A stretch of DNA of 64,000 nucleotides from Bacteroidaceae bacterium (GCA_017461605.1 JAFTXN010000002.1:434001-498000); one strand, 5' to 3'; counted from the stretch's first letter, positions 26,094 to 35,440 are shown. The notes: generated by a model not told the origin, from the sequence alone. Program-made: numbers and translations.

Positions 26094-26522
26094 ATGCCAA
26101 AATCCAAATTTTTGACAGAGTTTAAGCAGTTTGCTGTGAAGGGAAATGCCATTGACATGGCTGTGGGTGTGATTATCGGTGGTGCTTTCGGAAAGATTGT
26201 TTCATCGGTGGTGAACGACTTGATTATGCCGCCCATCGGTTGGCTCATCGGTGGTGTGGATTTCAAGGACCTCAAGGTGGATCTGCCTGTCAACCCCATG
26301 GCTCCCGAGGGCACAGAGGCTGTTACCATTAACTATGGTAACTTCATCCAGACCACTATCGATTTCATCATCATCGCGTTTTGCGTATTCCTCTTGGTAC
26401 GTGCTATCATGAAGTTTACCAAGAAGAAGGAAGAAGAGGCTGCTGCACCTGCACCTCCTGCACCGAGCGCAGAAGAGACACTGCTCACCGAAATTCGTGA
26501 CTTGCTGAAAGAGAAGAAGTAA
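26094..26522 (+). CDS. mscL: Large-conductance mechanosensitive channel
   Basis: Homopentameric inner-membrane channel that opens on membrane tension during osmotic downshock. The 142-residue protein has the amphipathic start [22 protein letters not shown]1 with [24 protein letters not shown] split over residues 20-45, a periplasmic loop with the [18 protein letters not shown]2 opening, and a cytoplasmic helix [16 protein letters not shown]. An Ala/Pro-rich linker ([11 protein letters not shown]) joins TM2 and the terminal helix. The ATG at 26094 was chosen because the frame upstream is the promoter. Confidence 0.96.
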   Translation: MPKSKFLTEFKQFAVKGNAIDMAVGVIIGGAFGKIVSSVVNDLIMPPIGWLIGGVDFKDLKVDLPVNPMAPEGTEAVTINYGNFIQTTIDFIIIAFCVFLLVRAIMKFTKKKEEEAAAPAPPAPSAEETLLTEIRDLLKEKK

Positions 26523-26544
26523 GTTCTTCAATAGAAGTTTTAGA

Positions 26545-26575
26545 AGGCCTGTAGATTTTTCTGCAGGCCTTTTTG
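26545..26575 (+). terminator. mscL terminator
   Basis: A stem AAGGCCTG..AGA/TCT.CAGGCCTT followed by TTTTT, 22 bp after the mscL stop. Confidence 0.85.
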
Positions 26576-27081
26576 TCTTCCCGAGGTTGGGTGTTCGGTG
26601 GTTATAACTTGGGCTGTGTGCATGAAATGTGCGTTTTCGGAATTAATGAGCCTACCAGAGTTTTTGGCCCAAGCGTATCTACACACTAAAAGTTTATCTC
26701 CCGAAGAATCTGTCACATCTGTCACTTTCGCTTGTGTTTATCAGAACTTCAAGAGAATGTGTGGTGATAGATGAGGTGACAGATGGATTTTCTTCTGTCG
26801 CTTCTTTCACTCGGTAACAGAGGCGCTATTTTGCACGGTGCTCTGTTGAAAAAAGAGGATAAACATCCTGTTGTATCTCAATGTTTCTCCGAATGTTATC
26901 GAGGACGATTCGCCTATATGAATACGCCTGTAAAATGTGCAGCGTTCCACCGGTAGATCGTGACATTGTTCGTGAGAAAACTCTCCCCAATATATCAATA
27001 TGCGCTTTGGCGTATGCATAATGAGGTCTCAGAGCTATGCCTTGCGTTAAGGACGTGGGTAATCACCATATTGACAAAGAA
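26576..27081. other. Non-coding stretch with short direct and inverted repeats
   Basis: No convincing gene. Around 26707-26790 there are CTGTCACATCTGTCAC (tandem CTGTCAC) and an inverted copy GGTGACAGATG. Short frames on both strands lack conserved motifs. It may be a decayed mobile-element gene; I cannot identify it. Confidence 0.4.
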
Positions 27082-27122
27082 AATCCCCGGACCGGCAGGG
27101 TTAATTGCTGTGTCCGGGGATT
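27082..27122 (-). terminator. Terminator of the large secreted protein / peptide operon
   Basis: A stem AATCCCCGGA/TCCGGGGATT with a 21-nt loop. On the minus strand it is followed by TTTTCTTT. It lies 53 bp beyond the small peptide gene, which places that gene inside the transcript. Confidence 0.8.
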
Positions 27123-27174
27123 TGTGGATGTAGAGGTTCGTGGCATCTTCATTTAGGGATGCCATGGAATTGAG

Positions 27175-27336
27175 TTATTCCCAAAGACCATCCCAAGGCT
27201 GTTGGCGCTTTTTGCTCATGCGTGCATCATCTTCGGTTGTATCCTCTGTGATGGGCAGTGAGGTAGCAATCATGCTTCCTGTTTCGATTCGCACAACTTG
27301 CGCTTGGGGGATGTTGTATATATGCTTCTTTTTCAT
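27175..27336 (-). CDS. Small 53-residue protein downstream of the secreted glycosidase-like gene
   Basis: An ATG-initiated frame of 54 codons starts 15 bp after the stop of the 1653-residue gene and before the shared terminator. The protein begins MKKKHIYNIPQAQVVRIET, then a short hydrophobic patch (GSMIATSLP), an acidic stretch (EDTTEDDA) and a basic, Trp-containing end (QQPWDGLWE). This MKK-x-Y-x3-P-x3-V-x-R-I/L opening resembles many short, uncharacterised Bacteroidales peptides found beside secreted-protein genes (from memory). It is not a classical signal peptide. Function unknown. The operon position and complete frame argue that it is real. Confidence 0.65.
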   Translation of the reverse strand: MKKKHIYNIPQAQVVRIETGSMIATSLPITEDTTEDDARMSKKRQQPWDGLWE

Positions 27337-27351
27337 TGTTGCAATTCTTAT

Positions 27352-30300
27352 TTAGAAGATTACCTTCTTACCATTAATAATGTAGACACCCTTTTGCGGA
27401 GTCTGTACGCGGCGACCGCTGAGGTCGAAGATGGGTGCAGCATTGTCATTGCCCATGAGCACGTCCACGATCTCGGTGGTTCCGTCTTCGTTCTCGAACT
27501 TCATACGAATGCCCTTGGTTTGCATTTCGGCAGGAACATTCAGGTATGCGCGGTTACGATAGACTTTGAAATGGTTTGCCTTGCGATAGAAAGCAGCAAT
27601 GTCATTCTTCACGGTGAGTACATAGTTCGTGGCATCGGTAGGCTTCACGACTACGTCATATTCAGCGCGACCGCCATAACCTTGAAGGAGGTTGCCATCT
27701 ACTGCTGCAGTGCTACCATTTGAGGCAACGAAATCGTAATCTCCTTCTTCCGCCAGGATAACCACACCGGTGTTGGCGGGAACTACGTTGGTGATTTCTG
27801 TCATGACGATGACGCCCATTTCAGATTCGTCTGCCGGAAGTTCGGGGTCGTTCAGTGCTACGTATGCCTTAGCACCGGCAGGGATGATGGTCTCGTGGTC
27901 GGCGCAGAAAGTGGCGATGCCATACTTCGAAACGGGAAGTGTGATGGCTTCGGTCTCTGCCAAACCGTCAACTCCGTCGAACACATATACAGATGAGCCG
28001 GGGAGGGTTACAGTAATCTTATCGTCGATGTTGATTGCTTGGCCCTCGGTCAGACCTGTCAATCCTGCTTGGTCGGCAAATGCCTTGGTAAGCGTGATTG
28101 TGGTGTTGATGTATGCAGGAATGTCGAGTGCTTCGCGGAGTGTGAAGGTGTAGGACTGCTCGTCGTTTGCACCATTGCGGAGCGTCAGCACGGCGTTCTT
28201 GGCGTTCCATGCAGCCCAACCATAAATTTCAGCTTTCGCGCCGGTCCAAGGATTACCACCCACCCAGTGGATATCGGGGAGTACGTCGGCGTTCTTGCGC
28301 TGCCACTTCATGCAATCTGCGATGTCCTTCCAGAGTGCGCCACCGTTGATGTGATTCGTGAGGTCTGCATCATTGTAGAGTTCCACCATACCCGAACCGC
28401 AGGCGAATGCGCAACGGAGTTCGTTGAGTACGTGCTTATACTCGATGTTTCTTGCTGCAGTCCAACCGCCACGGCCGGTATCACTTTGGTTATCGGGATT
28501 ACCCGTGAGGATAAAGCCGTGAGTCATCAAGGTGTTGATGGGACAGAGAGGAGAGTTCTGAACGAAGTTCTGGTAAACGAGGCGATCGCGATAAGTAATC
28601 CAGTTTTCGCGGTCCACACTGTTGTTACCGATTGTGCCGTAGTCCTTTTCCTGACGCCATACTGCATCAGTGTATTGGAACCAGAAGGGAGAAGCCCATG
28701 TACCGACAGAAGTGTTGAGGAATACGTCGGGCTTGATGCTGCGAAGTATCTTTTCGGCCATGATGATGGCTTCTGCATTCTCCTGACCTGTGGCACCGGC
28801 ATCGGGACCTACAGATGAGAACTGCGCTGAGATACCATCGAACTTGAAGAAGCGGAAGTCATAACCATAATCCTTAAGCAAGTTGGTGACTGCTCTTACG
28901 AATACGTCATAGTAGAGAGGGTTGGAAAGTTGCATGCCACCCTTGTCGTTCCAGTAAGCACGACGATAACCGCCTGAAGTGCCATAACCACCCACAGGAC
29001 CGAGCCATGCTCCTTGGCCGGCACCCATCTGGCGACCTACGTTGTCGATATTTGTAAATCCGTTGGGCAAACCGGAATGGAACAGCCATTCACCATATGC
29101 ATCCCAACCGTCGTCCCAAACAAAAGCGAATGGGGCTTCACCATACTTGTCGTAGAGTTGCTCCTTCCAAGCATTGACAATTGCCAAGTATTCTGATTCT
29201 TCTGAATTCTCGTGTTCAGAACCCGGAGCAGCGTTATTGTGATTGATGTTCAACTCATACCATGAAACGTAAGTGGGAGCTGCACGCCAGGGCACTGCGC
29301 GTTCGCGTTCGCTGTAGGCAAGGAACGAACGGCGTTGTTGTCCTTCGGCCACGAGACCCACTACCGTACTTACGTTCCAGGTATCTTCGGCTGCCAGAGT
29401 GGTCTGGCGACTCCACTTACCTGTGATGGGTGTTGTTTTGGCTGCGATGAGGTGCAGGGTGTAGTCCACTTTGAGCGAAAGTGTGATGTTGCCCGAGGAG
29501 TTGATGGTCTCAATGTTGTTGGCGAAATAGCGGATGGTGTATGTTCCGGGAGCAAACACATTGAACTTGTAAGTGTTGTCAACATCGCTGTTGCCCGTTT
29601 CGCCTGCGTGATAGTCGTCCACGGCTACTTGTCCGTTTTCGTCCACGAGATCGACACCGGCCAGGATGAGCTTGTTGCTACCGGTTTGGTAATCGAACAA
29701 GACGCTGAGCGTTCCGGCAGAGGTGATGGTGATTTGCTGCTCGATGACTCTGGCATTTTCGTCGGTGCATCCGGCCTCGTTTACGCGATTGGGAACATCT
29801 TCGGCAGGGATGGTGTTCCAGTCGGAGGGAATCCAGGCATCTGCCAATGTTTCGTCCTCGTTGATCGTGCCGAGTATGATGGCTTCCTTCAGCGAGAGGG
29901 TGATGGTGCCATTGGTATCGGTTCCACCGGAATTCTTGTCGGCCACGAAGCGAACGGTGTAGAAGCCATCTTCCAACACCTTGACGGTATACGTGTTGTT
30001 GATGTCGCGTCCACCGGTGAAGCCTGCGTGGTAGTCGGTGCTGACGATGTTGCTTTCGGTGTCCATCAGTACAACGCCCATCGGGTGCAGGCCGTGGCTG
30101 CCACCGGTGTAGTCGTACAGCACAGAGAGCTTGCCGGCCTTGATATGGTAGGTCTGGTCGATATACTGAATGTTTGTGGGAGCTACTTCCGTGCCATTGT
30201 CATTGTTATAAGCTTTCAGCTCTGTGGGAGCATCTGTCCATGTGGCCCAACCCGTCCAGGCGGAAGTCCAGTTCTTGGTCTGCTGTTGCTCGCCTGCAAT

Positions 30301-32313
30301 GCCTGCAATTTCGGTAAAAGTTAGTTGGATGTCTCCATTGGTGGCAGTGCCGCCATTGCAGTAGTCTGCGATGTAACGCACTTTGTAGACACCGTTTTCG
30401 GGCACATCTACATTATATGTGACAGTGCTGTTTGAACCGGTGAATCCGTTCTTGAATTGTTGTGCCACAACGTTGCCATCAGCATCAACAAGTTGCACGC
30501 CCAGCACATAAAGTCCGTGGCTGCCTGTTGTGTAATCAAAAAGAAGGCTGAGGCGACCTACGCCGAAATTGTAGAAACCGGTGTCTTTGTATTTTGCTGT
30601 GCCGGTTTTGGTTGTTCCACTGGGGAGTTCGCCGGTCCAATCGCTAAAACCGGTCCAATCGCTCACCCAGTTGTCAGTAGCAGAAGTGTTTTCTGAATTG
30701 AAAGTTCCAACAGTGGTAACGCAAGTGGTAAAAAGGTAGTCGGAACACCAAGAACCATTGTTTACCGCTGAACCATACTGATCAAAAGTTGAGCCATCGA
30801 CTTTGGTAACCATATACTTGCCACCATCGGACGTGGGATTGTAAAGTGCAAATGCACCATAGGCCTCTACCACAGCTTCGTCTGTGAACTTGAAGCTATA
30901 AGCAGCATCACCGGATTGAAGAGGCTTGCCGTATGAGAGATATTTTCCGCCTCCATTTTGCACAGACCATGTTTCGCCATTGGCAGTAATCGTCCACTTG
31001 TAGTTCGTGTCGTCCGCAGGGATTTCAGTGGCTGTTGCAAGTGCACCCGATTCATTGATATACAAGTAGCGAGGAACAATGCTACCATTACTTTGCTTAG
31101 TGTTGGCTGCAATGTAATAGGTTGTTCCTGTTTGGAGTGTGAAGACTCTTTCGGGGAGTACTTCCACCTCAGGTGCTTCCACAACTTCCGGGGTGAGATA
31201 AGGTGTCTGCGTGCTTGCAAGGTCGTAGACGAGCGTGGGTTGTGCTATCTTGGTGCTGTAAGTGATGGTTCCCACGCTGCCGTAGCCTTCGCCACTGCCA
31301 TTGTTGGTGACGAAGATGCGCACCATGTAGGCTCCAACCGCAGGGATGTTGACGGTGTACTCGCGGTTGCTGTCGTTTCCTCCTGTGAAGCCGAAGTGGT
31401 AGTCGCTGGCGGCAACGGTTCCGTCCAGATTGAGAATATCCACACCGAGTATCTGCAGGCGGTTGTTACCGCTGGTATAGTCGAGCGTGATGGTGCACGC
31501 GCCGGCCTCACGGAAGACGAGGTATCCGCGTGAGCCATTCACGGTGCCGGCGGCATAACTGCTCAGGTTCTTGATGCCTTCAGGAATTTCGCTCTCCTCC
31601 GGAGTCCAAGCCCAAGAAGATGCTCCATTCCATGCCTTGAATACGAAAGAGTCGAGGTCGGTGCTTTCGCCTGCCTTGTTGATGCCCATGGGGGTCTCGA
31701 GGCCGGCAAAGATTTTGTTGCTCGCAATCACGGCTCCGCGGGTGTTGCCCACCACGGCGGGAGCGCTGGCGCCATCGACATTGTTCACGACGTACATCAG
31801 CGGGGTGATGCTCGACATGGCCACGTCGGCACTCGAGGTGATATCAAGTTCGGTACGCAGATAGTGGCTTCCGTCGCGCAACACGGCACGCCAATTGATG
31901 GTGAAAGTTTCGTACGTGAATGTGGCGCAGAGCTGTACGCCATTGAATTTGTGCGAACCTTTCGCGGCATTGGCATCGCCGGTGAGAGTTTCTTGCTTCA
32001 CTTCGCCCAGCGTCATCTGCGACGAGGCAATTTCGGTACCGTCCTGCTTGGTGATGACAAACAGGTTTTCTGCGGCTTGCAAGTTCATGGCCTCGCAACC
32101 GCCAAAGGTTAGTTTCCCGTCAGCCACGGTGAAGGTGGCTGAAAGCAAATCGTTGCTCAGCGTGTAGGTCCCATTGGATTCTGCCAACGAGGCTACGCCG
32201 GGCTGTTGCTGCTGTGGGAAAATCACGGACTGTGCCGCAACTTCCGTACTTGTGCCAAGACACAAGAGCAGGGCCAGGGCTGTTGCCAGCCGCTTCATGC
32301 GATTTTTCTTCAT
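27352..32313 (-). CDS. Large secreted glycoside-hydrolase-like protein (clan GH-D type) with four beta-domain repeats
   Basis: A 1653-residue secreted protein. Order: signal peptide (1-27), an N-terminal beta-sandwich (about 30-260), four copies of an 85-90-residue module (about 265-358, 584-671, 726-811, 868-948; hallmark LSVLFDY-G-L-GV-L-D..DYH-GFTG), a trefoil-like insert after the first module, then a (beta/alpha)8-barrel with WDDGWDAYGEW near 1068 and FKFDGI near 1159. These two motifs resemble alpha-galactosidases and alpha-N-acetylgalactosaminidases of clan GH-D, where Asp in the second would be the nucleophile. A C-terminal beta region ends in FDLSGRRV..GVYIINGKKVIF, a type IX-like sorting tail. 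Likely cleaves alpha-linked sugars from host or diet glycans; the substrate is not known. A 53-residue gene follows. Confidence 0.75.
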   Translation of the reverse strand: MKKNRMKRLATALALLLCLGTSTEVAAQSVIFPQQQQPGVASLAESNGTYTLSNDLLSATFTVADGKLTFGGCEAMNLQAAENLFVITKQDGTEIASSQMTLGEVKQETLTGDANAAKGSHKFNGVQLCATFTYETFTINWRAVLRDGSHYLRTELDITSSADVAMSSITPLMYVVNNVDGASAPAVVGNTRGAVIASNKIFAGLETPMGINKAGESTDLDSFVFKAWNGASSWAWTPEESEIPEGIKNLSSYAAGTVNGSRGYLVFREAGACTITLDYTSGNNRLQILGVDILNLDGTVAASDYHFGFTGGNDSNREYTVNIPAVGAYMVRIFVTNNGSGEGYGSVGTITYSTKIAQPTLVYDLASTQTPYLTPEVVEAPEVEVLPERVFTLQTGTTYYIAANTKQSNGSIVPRYLYINESGALATATEIPADDTNYKWTITANGETWSVQNGGGKYLSYGKPLQSGDAAYSFKFTDEAVVEAYGAFALYNPTSDGGKYMVTKVDGSTFDQYGSAVNNGSWCSDYLFTTCVTTVGTFNSENTSATDNWVSDWTGFSDWTGELPSGTTKTGTAKYKDTGFYNFGVGRLSLLFDYTTGSHGLYVLGVQLVDADGNVVAQQFKNGFTGSNSTVTYNVDVPENGVYKVRYIADYCNGGTATNGDIQLTFTEIAGIAGEQQQTKNWTSAWTGWATWTDAPTELKAYNNDNGTEVAPTNIQYIDQTYHIKAGKLSVLYDYTGGSHGLHPMGVVLMDTESNIVSTDYHAGFTGGRDINNTYTVKVLEDGFYTVRFVADKNSGGTDTNGTITLSLKEAIILGTINEDETLADAWIPSDWNTIPAEDVPNRVNEAGCTDENARVIEQQITITSAGTLSVLFDYQTGSNKLILAGVDLVDENGQVAVDDYHAGETGNSDVDNTYKFNVFAPGTYTIRYFANNIETINSSGNITLSLKVDYTLHLIAAKTTPITGKWSRQTTLAAEDTWNVSTVVGLVAEGQQRRSFLAYSERERAVPWRAAPTYVSWYELNINHNNAAPGSEHENSEESEYLAIVNAWKEQLYDKYGEAPFAFVWDDGWDAYGEWLFHSGLPNGFTNIDNVGRQMGAGQGAWLGPVGGYGTSGGYRRAYWNDKGGMQLSNPLYYDVFVRAVTNLLKDYGYDFRFFKFDGISAQFSSVGPDAGATGQENAEAIIMAEKILRSIKPDVFLNTSVGTWASPFWFQYTDAVWRQEKDYGTIGNNSVDRENWITYRDRLVYQNFVQNSPLCPINTLMTHGFILTGNPDNQSDTGRGGWTAARNIEYKHVLNELRCAFACGSGMVELYNDADLTNHINGGALWKDIADCMKWQRKNADVLPDIHWVGGNPWTGAKAEIYGWAAWNAKNAVLTLRNGANDEQSYTFTLREALDIPAYINTTITLTKAFADQAGLTGLTEGQAINIDDKITVTLPGSSVYVFDGVDGLAETEAITLPVSKYGIATFCADHETIIPAGAKAYVALNDPELPADESEMGVIVMTEITNVVPANTGVVILAEEGDYDFVASNGSTAAVDGNLLQGYGGRAEYDVVVKPTDATNYVLTVKNDIAAFYRKANHFKVYRNRAYLNVPAEMQTKGIRMKFENEDGTTEIVDVLMGNDNAAPIFDLSGRRVQTPQKGVYIINGKKVIF

Positions 32314-32372
32314 AGGTTTGTAATTATAAATAGATTAAATGTTTCGTTTTTCGCTTCAAGGTTTTAGCGGCG

Positions 32373-32380
32373 CAAAGTTA
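32373..32380 (-). promoter_or_regulatory. Promoter of the 1653-residue gene (-7 box)
   Basis: Minus-strand TAACTTTG matches TAnnTTTG, 60 bp upstream of the start codon. Confidence 0.5.
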
Positions 32381-32477
32381 GTAACATAAAATAACAATAC
32401 CCCCCCTAATTTACAAACATTAACTATAGAAATTTCAAAATCCGTGAAAATCGAAGCTGCGTGAGGGATATGAAAAC

Positions 32478-32555
32478 GCGCAGTGCTTGCAGAATTTTCT
32501 GCAAGCACTGCGCGAATTTCTGCAAGCACTGCAGAAAAGGGCCGGAAGCACTGCG
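32478..32555. repeat. Phased palindrome array 4 (21-bp period, 4 units)
   Basis: Units at 32478 (GCGCAGTGCTTGCAG), 32499 (CTGCAAGCACTGCGC), 32520 (CTGCAAGCACTGCAG) and 32541 (GCCGGAAGCACTGCG), spaced exactly 21 bp. The first two spacers are AATTTT and GAATTT. Units 1 and 2 are exact reverse complements. The array lies in the 332-bp gap between the 1653-residue gene and the methyltransferase; apart from it and the promoter nothing is seen there. Confidence 0.9.
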
Positions 32556-32645
32556 TTCGTGCGGGGTCGGTTGCTCTTGGTTTGTGAGGGGGTGGAAGGA
32601 TGTCGGGGGAAGCTTCTGGGGGCTTCGGGATGTGCCGCAGCAGAC

Positions 32646-33374
32646 TCAGGGGCAGCGTGTGATGCGTGCCAGATAGTCGTAGTGCGGACCTTCGAGCACT
32701 CTCTCGGCGTGAAACCCATGCAGGCGGGCGTGGTGGGCCAATGTGTCGAAGTCGGCGTAGAGCCAATGGAATTGCGGGCCGCGTACGGAGCCGTAGGCCA
32801 TGCGATAGTCCACTTCGCCATAGTATTCGGCCTCGCCGTCGTAGCAGAATGTGCCATCTTCGTCCTCGAAGACGTAGCGCAGGTCGGACGAATCGGCCAG
32901 CAGTTGGCCTCCCGGTGCAAGCAGGGCGTCGAGGCGGGTAAAGAAGTCGGAGAAGTGGCGGATGCGTCCCACAATGCCGATGCCGTTCATGAGCATCAGC
33001 ACCGTGTCAAAGGGAGCACCAACGATGCTGTCGGTGAAGAAGTCGGCATGCAGTGCCTTCGTGATGCCACGCTCGCGCATGGTCTGTACCGACAGGGGAG
33101 ATATGTCGATGGCGGTGGTGTCCGAGCCTCTCTGCTGCAACACCAGGCTGTGACAACCGGCACCGGCGCCCACGTCGAGCACGCGGCCGCGACACAGCGT
33201 GAGGGCCTGCCGTTCGATGAGGCTCATTTCGCTCTCGGTGCGGAAGAGGGTGCTGACGGGGATTTCGTCCTCGTCGAACATAGTGGAGAGTACGCGCAGT
33301 CGCTTGGCTTTACCAAACAGATGATAGTCGCGGATGGCTGCGCCCATGGGGTCTTGATGTATGGGAAGTGTCAT
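32646..33374 (-). CDS. Class I SAM-dependent methyltransferase
   Basis: A 242-residue cytosolic protein with the Rossmann-type methyltransferase fold. Motif I is VLDVGAGAGCHSL (near residues 65-77), the acidic motif II is TAIDISP, and DTVLMLMNGIGIVGR follows as post II. The substrate is not evident; small-molecule O- or N-methylation is as likely as any other role. No operon partner: the upstream neighbour is divergent (FKBP) and the downstream neighbour is separated by array 4. Confidence 0.82.
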   Translation of the reverse strand: MTLPIHQDPMGAAIRDYHLFGKAKRLRVLSTMFDEDEIPVSTLFRTESEMSLIERQALTLCRGRVLDVGAGAGCHSLVLQQRGSDTTAIDISPLSVQTMRERGITKALHADFFTDSIVGAPFDTVLMLMNGIGIVGRIRHFSDFFTRLDALLAPGGQLLADSSDLRYVFEDEDGTFCYDGEAEYYGEVDYRMAYGSVRGPQFHWLYADFDTLAHHARLHGFHAERVLEGPHYDYLARITRCP

Positions 33375-33497
33375 GCGGCAAAGGTAAAACGAAATGTCGG
33401 AAAGTGCGTGTGCTTTCGTAGGATTTTCGAGTGAGGTGGCAGGGCTTGCCTTACCTTATATAATATAATAATGTGTTGTCCCACTTCTGCCCAATGC

Positions 33498-33530
33498 TTT
33501 TGGAGGTTCTGCTCCTGTTTCGTACTTTTG
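33498..33530 (+). promoter_or_regulatory. Promoter of the FKBP gene
   Basis: TTTTG at 33498-33502 and TACTTTTG at 33523-33530, separated by 20 bp. The start codon is 18 bp downstream of the -7 box, so the leader is very short. Confidence 0.65.
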
Positions 33531-33548
33531 CGGAAACAAAATGAAGAT

Positions 33549-33947
33549 ATGAAGAAACGCGATGTTTATAAACTGGAGAATGAGGAATTTCTTCAAGCAG
33601 TGGCCGGGCGCGAGGGCGTAGGCACTTTGCCCAAAGGTATTCTGTATGAAGTGTTGCAAGCAGGCGAGGGCAAAACGCCCAATCCCAACAGCATTGTTTC
33701 TGTGTTTTACAAAGGCATGCTCATGTCGGGCAAGGTGTTCGATGACAACATACGTCAAGGCTGTCCTGATGCCTTCCGCCTGCGCGAACTCATCACGGGT
33801 TGGCAGATTGCCCTTGTGCGGATGCACGTGGGCGACAAATGGCGCATCTATCTACCGGCAGAGTTGGGCTATGGTGCTCGTGGTACGCACGGCATCCCCG
33901 GCCATTCGGTACTGGTGTTCGAGATCGAATTGGTGAGCGTGGGGTGA
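33549..33947 (+). CDS. FKBP-type peptidyl-prolyl isomerase
   Basis: Catalyses proline cis-trans isomerisation during protein folding. The 132-residue protein has no signal peptide, so it is cytosolic. FKBP motifs include VSVFYKGML, a shortened FDD segment, FRLRELITGWQIALVRMHVGDKWRIYLPAELGYG split over residues 80-112, and GIPGHSVLVFEIELVSV at the end. The ATG at 33549 sits just after a strong promoter; an ATG 8 bp upstream is out of frame. The region before the FKBP core (about 35 residues) is short, unlike the long dimerisation domain of Mip-type proteins. Confidence 0.9.
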   Translation: MKKRDVYKLENEEFLQAVAGREGVGTLPKGILYEVLQAGEGKTPNPNSIVSVFYKGMLMSGKVFDDNIRQGCPDAFRLRELITGWQIALVRMHVGDKWRIYLPAELGYGARGTHGIPGHSVLVFEIELVSVG

Positions 33948-34017
33948 GATGTTCCGCAATGTTCCCGGTGTTATACATATAGTATAAATAAAGGCAGAAG
34001 TGCCGTGTAGAAAAAGC

Positions 34018-34058
34018 AAAGAGCCGAAAGCCACCGCGAGGTGTGCTTTCGGCTCTTT
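34018..34058 (-). terminator. Terminator between fkbp and the GMP synthase-like gene
   Basis: A perfect 14-bp stem AAAGAGCCGAAAGC/GCTTTCGGCTCTTT around a 13-nt loop, 34 bp after the guaA-like stop codon. It can act for both convergent genes. Confidence 0.85.
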
Positions 34059-34092
34059 GTGTAATGAGTTTCTGTTTCTCGAAACGCCGGCT

Positions 34093-35400
34093 TTATTCCC
34101 ACTCGATGGTGGCTGAGGGTTTCGGCGACATATCGTAACAAACGCGGTTCACGTTGGGCACTTCGTTCAGAATGCGCTTGGTGATTTTGTCGAGGATGGC
34201 CCAGTCGATGTGTTCGATGCTGGCGGTCATGGCGTCGATGGTGTTGACGGCGCGAATGATGACGGGCCAATCGTAAGAGCGTGCATTGTTGCGCACACCT
34301 ACACTCTTGAAGTCGGGCACGATGGTGAAGTATTGCCAAACCTTTTTGTCGAGTCCGGCCTTGGCAAACTCTTCGCGCAGAATGGCATCGCTCTCGCGCA
34401 GAGCCTCAAGACGGTCGCGTGTGATGGCTCCAAGGCAACGCACACCCAGTCCGGGGCCGGGGAAAGGCTGGCGATAAACCATTTCGTAGGGTAGGCCAAG
34501 CTCCACACCGCAGGCGCGTACTTCGTCCTTGAAGAGCTGCTTGAGGGGCTCCACCAATTCGAACTGTAAATCCTCAGGCAGACCGCCTACGTTGTGGTGG
34601 CTCTTCACGCACTTGGCTGTTTTGGTGCCGCTCTCCACGATATCGGGATATATGGTGCCTTGGCCGAGGAAGTCGATGCCTTCGAGTTTGCGTGCTTCCT
34701 CTTCGAACACGCGGATAAACTCTCCGCCGATGATCTTACGCTTTTCTTCGGGGTCGGCCACGTTTTCAAGTTTGGTGAGGAAGCGCTCGGTGGCATCTAC
34801 ATACACGAGGTTGGCGCAGAGCTGGTTGCGGAACACTTCCACAACGTTTTCGCTTTCTCCTTTACGCATCAGGCCGTGGTTCACATGCACGCAGACAAGA
34901 TTGTCACCGATAGCCTTGAGCAGCAGAGCGGCTACAACGGACGAGTCAACGCCTCCGGAGAGAGCCAGAAGCACTTTCTTGTTGCCCACTTGCTGACGGA
35001 TGAGTTCCACCTGGTCGGCCACGAAGTTCTTCATGTTCCAGTTGGTTTCGGCATGGCAAGTGTCGAATACGAAACTCTTCACAGCTTCCTTGATGGCTGC
35101 TTCATCGTTTTCGAACTGCGGCAGGCTGGTTTCGCACTTGGCAGCAGCATGGCCGGCAGCCATAACGGGAAGTCCGGCGTCGTAGATTTCGGGCAACACA
35201 TCAATGGCTACGCCATCGATAACGTTGTTGGGACCTCCGTTGATGATGACACCTTTTACACCGGGTAAGGCCTTGAGTTCTGCTGCGGTAATATCGTGTG
35301 GATAAATCTCGCTGTAAACTCCCAAAGCGCGGATGGCACGTGCCACCACGGTGTTCTCATGGCTACCCAAGTCCAGGATAACAATCATGTCTTGCTTCAT
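34093..35400 (-). CDS. guaA: GMP synthase-like protein with a degenerate, shortened glutaminase domain
   Basis: GMP synthase converts XMP to GMP using ATP and ammonia, normally from its own glutaminase domain. This copy has 435 residues against about 510-525 for the family. The ATP-pyrophosphatase domain is complete: SGGVDSS at 148-154, GQGTIYPDIVES, and the XMP-binding dimerisation domain with RQPFPGPGLGVRCLG and a normal IEWE C-terminus. The N-terminal domain is cut to about 105 residues. Where the nucleophile motif G-x-C-x-G should be it reads AAGHAAAK (81-88), and the catalytic His and Glu segment is missing. It should therefore depend on free ammonia or a separate glutaminase, or have another role. 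The frame is intact with no sign of decay. Confidence 0.85.
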   Translation of the reverse strand: MKQDMIVILDLGSHENTVVARAIRALGVYSEIYPHDITAAELKALPGVKGVIINGGPNNVIDGVAIDVLPEIYDAGLPVMAAGHAAAKCETSLPQFENDEAAIKEAVKSFVFDTCHAETNWNMKNFVADQVELIRQQVGNKKVLLALSGGVDSSVVAALLLKAIGDNLVCVHVNHGLMRKGESENVVEVFRNQLCANLVYVDATERFLTKLENVADPEEKRKIIGGEFIRVFEEEARKLEGIDFLGQGTIYPDIVESGTKTAKCVKSHHNVGGLPEDLQFELVEPLKQLFKDEVRACGVELGLPYEMVYRQPFPGPGLGVRCLGAITRDRLEALRESDAILREEFAKAGLDKKVWQYFTIVPDFKSVGVRNNARSYDWPVIIRAVNTIDAMTASIEHIDWAILDKITKRILNEVPNVNRVCYDMSPKPSATIEWE

Positions 35401-35440
35401 AATTTTTTTGTGTTTGTTAAGAGTATTGTTTTCTGGGCGA

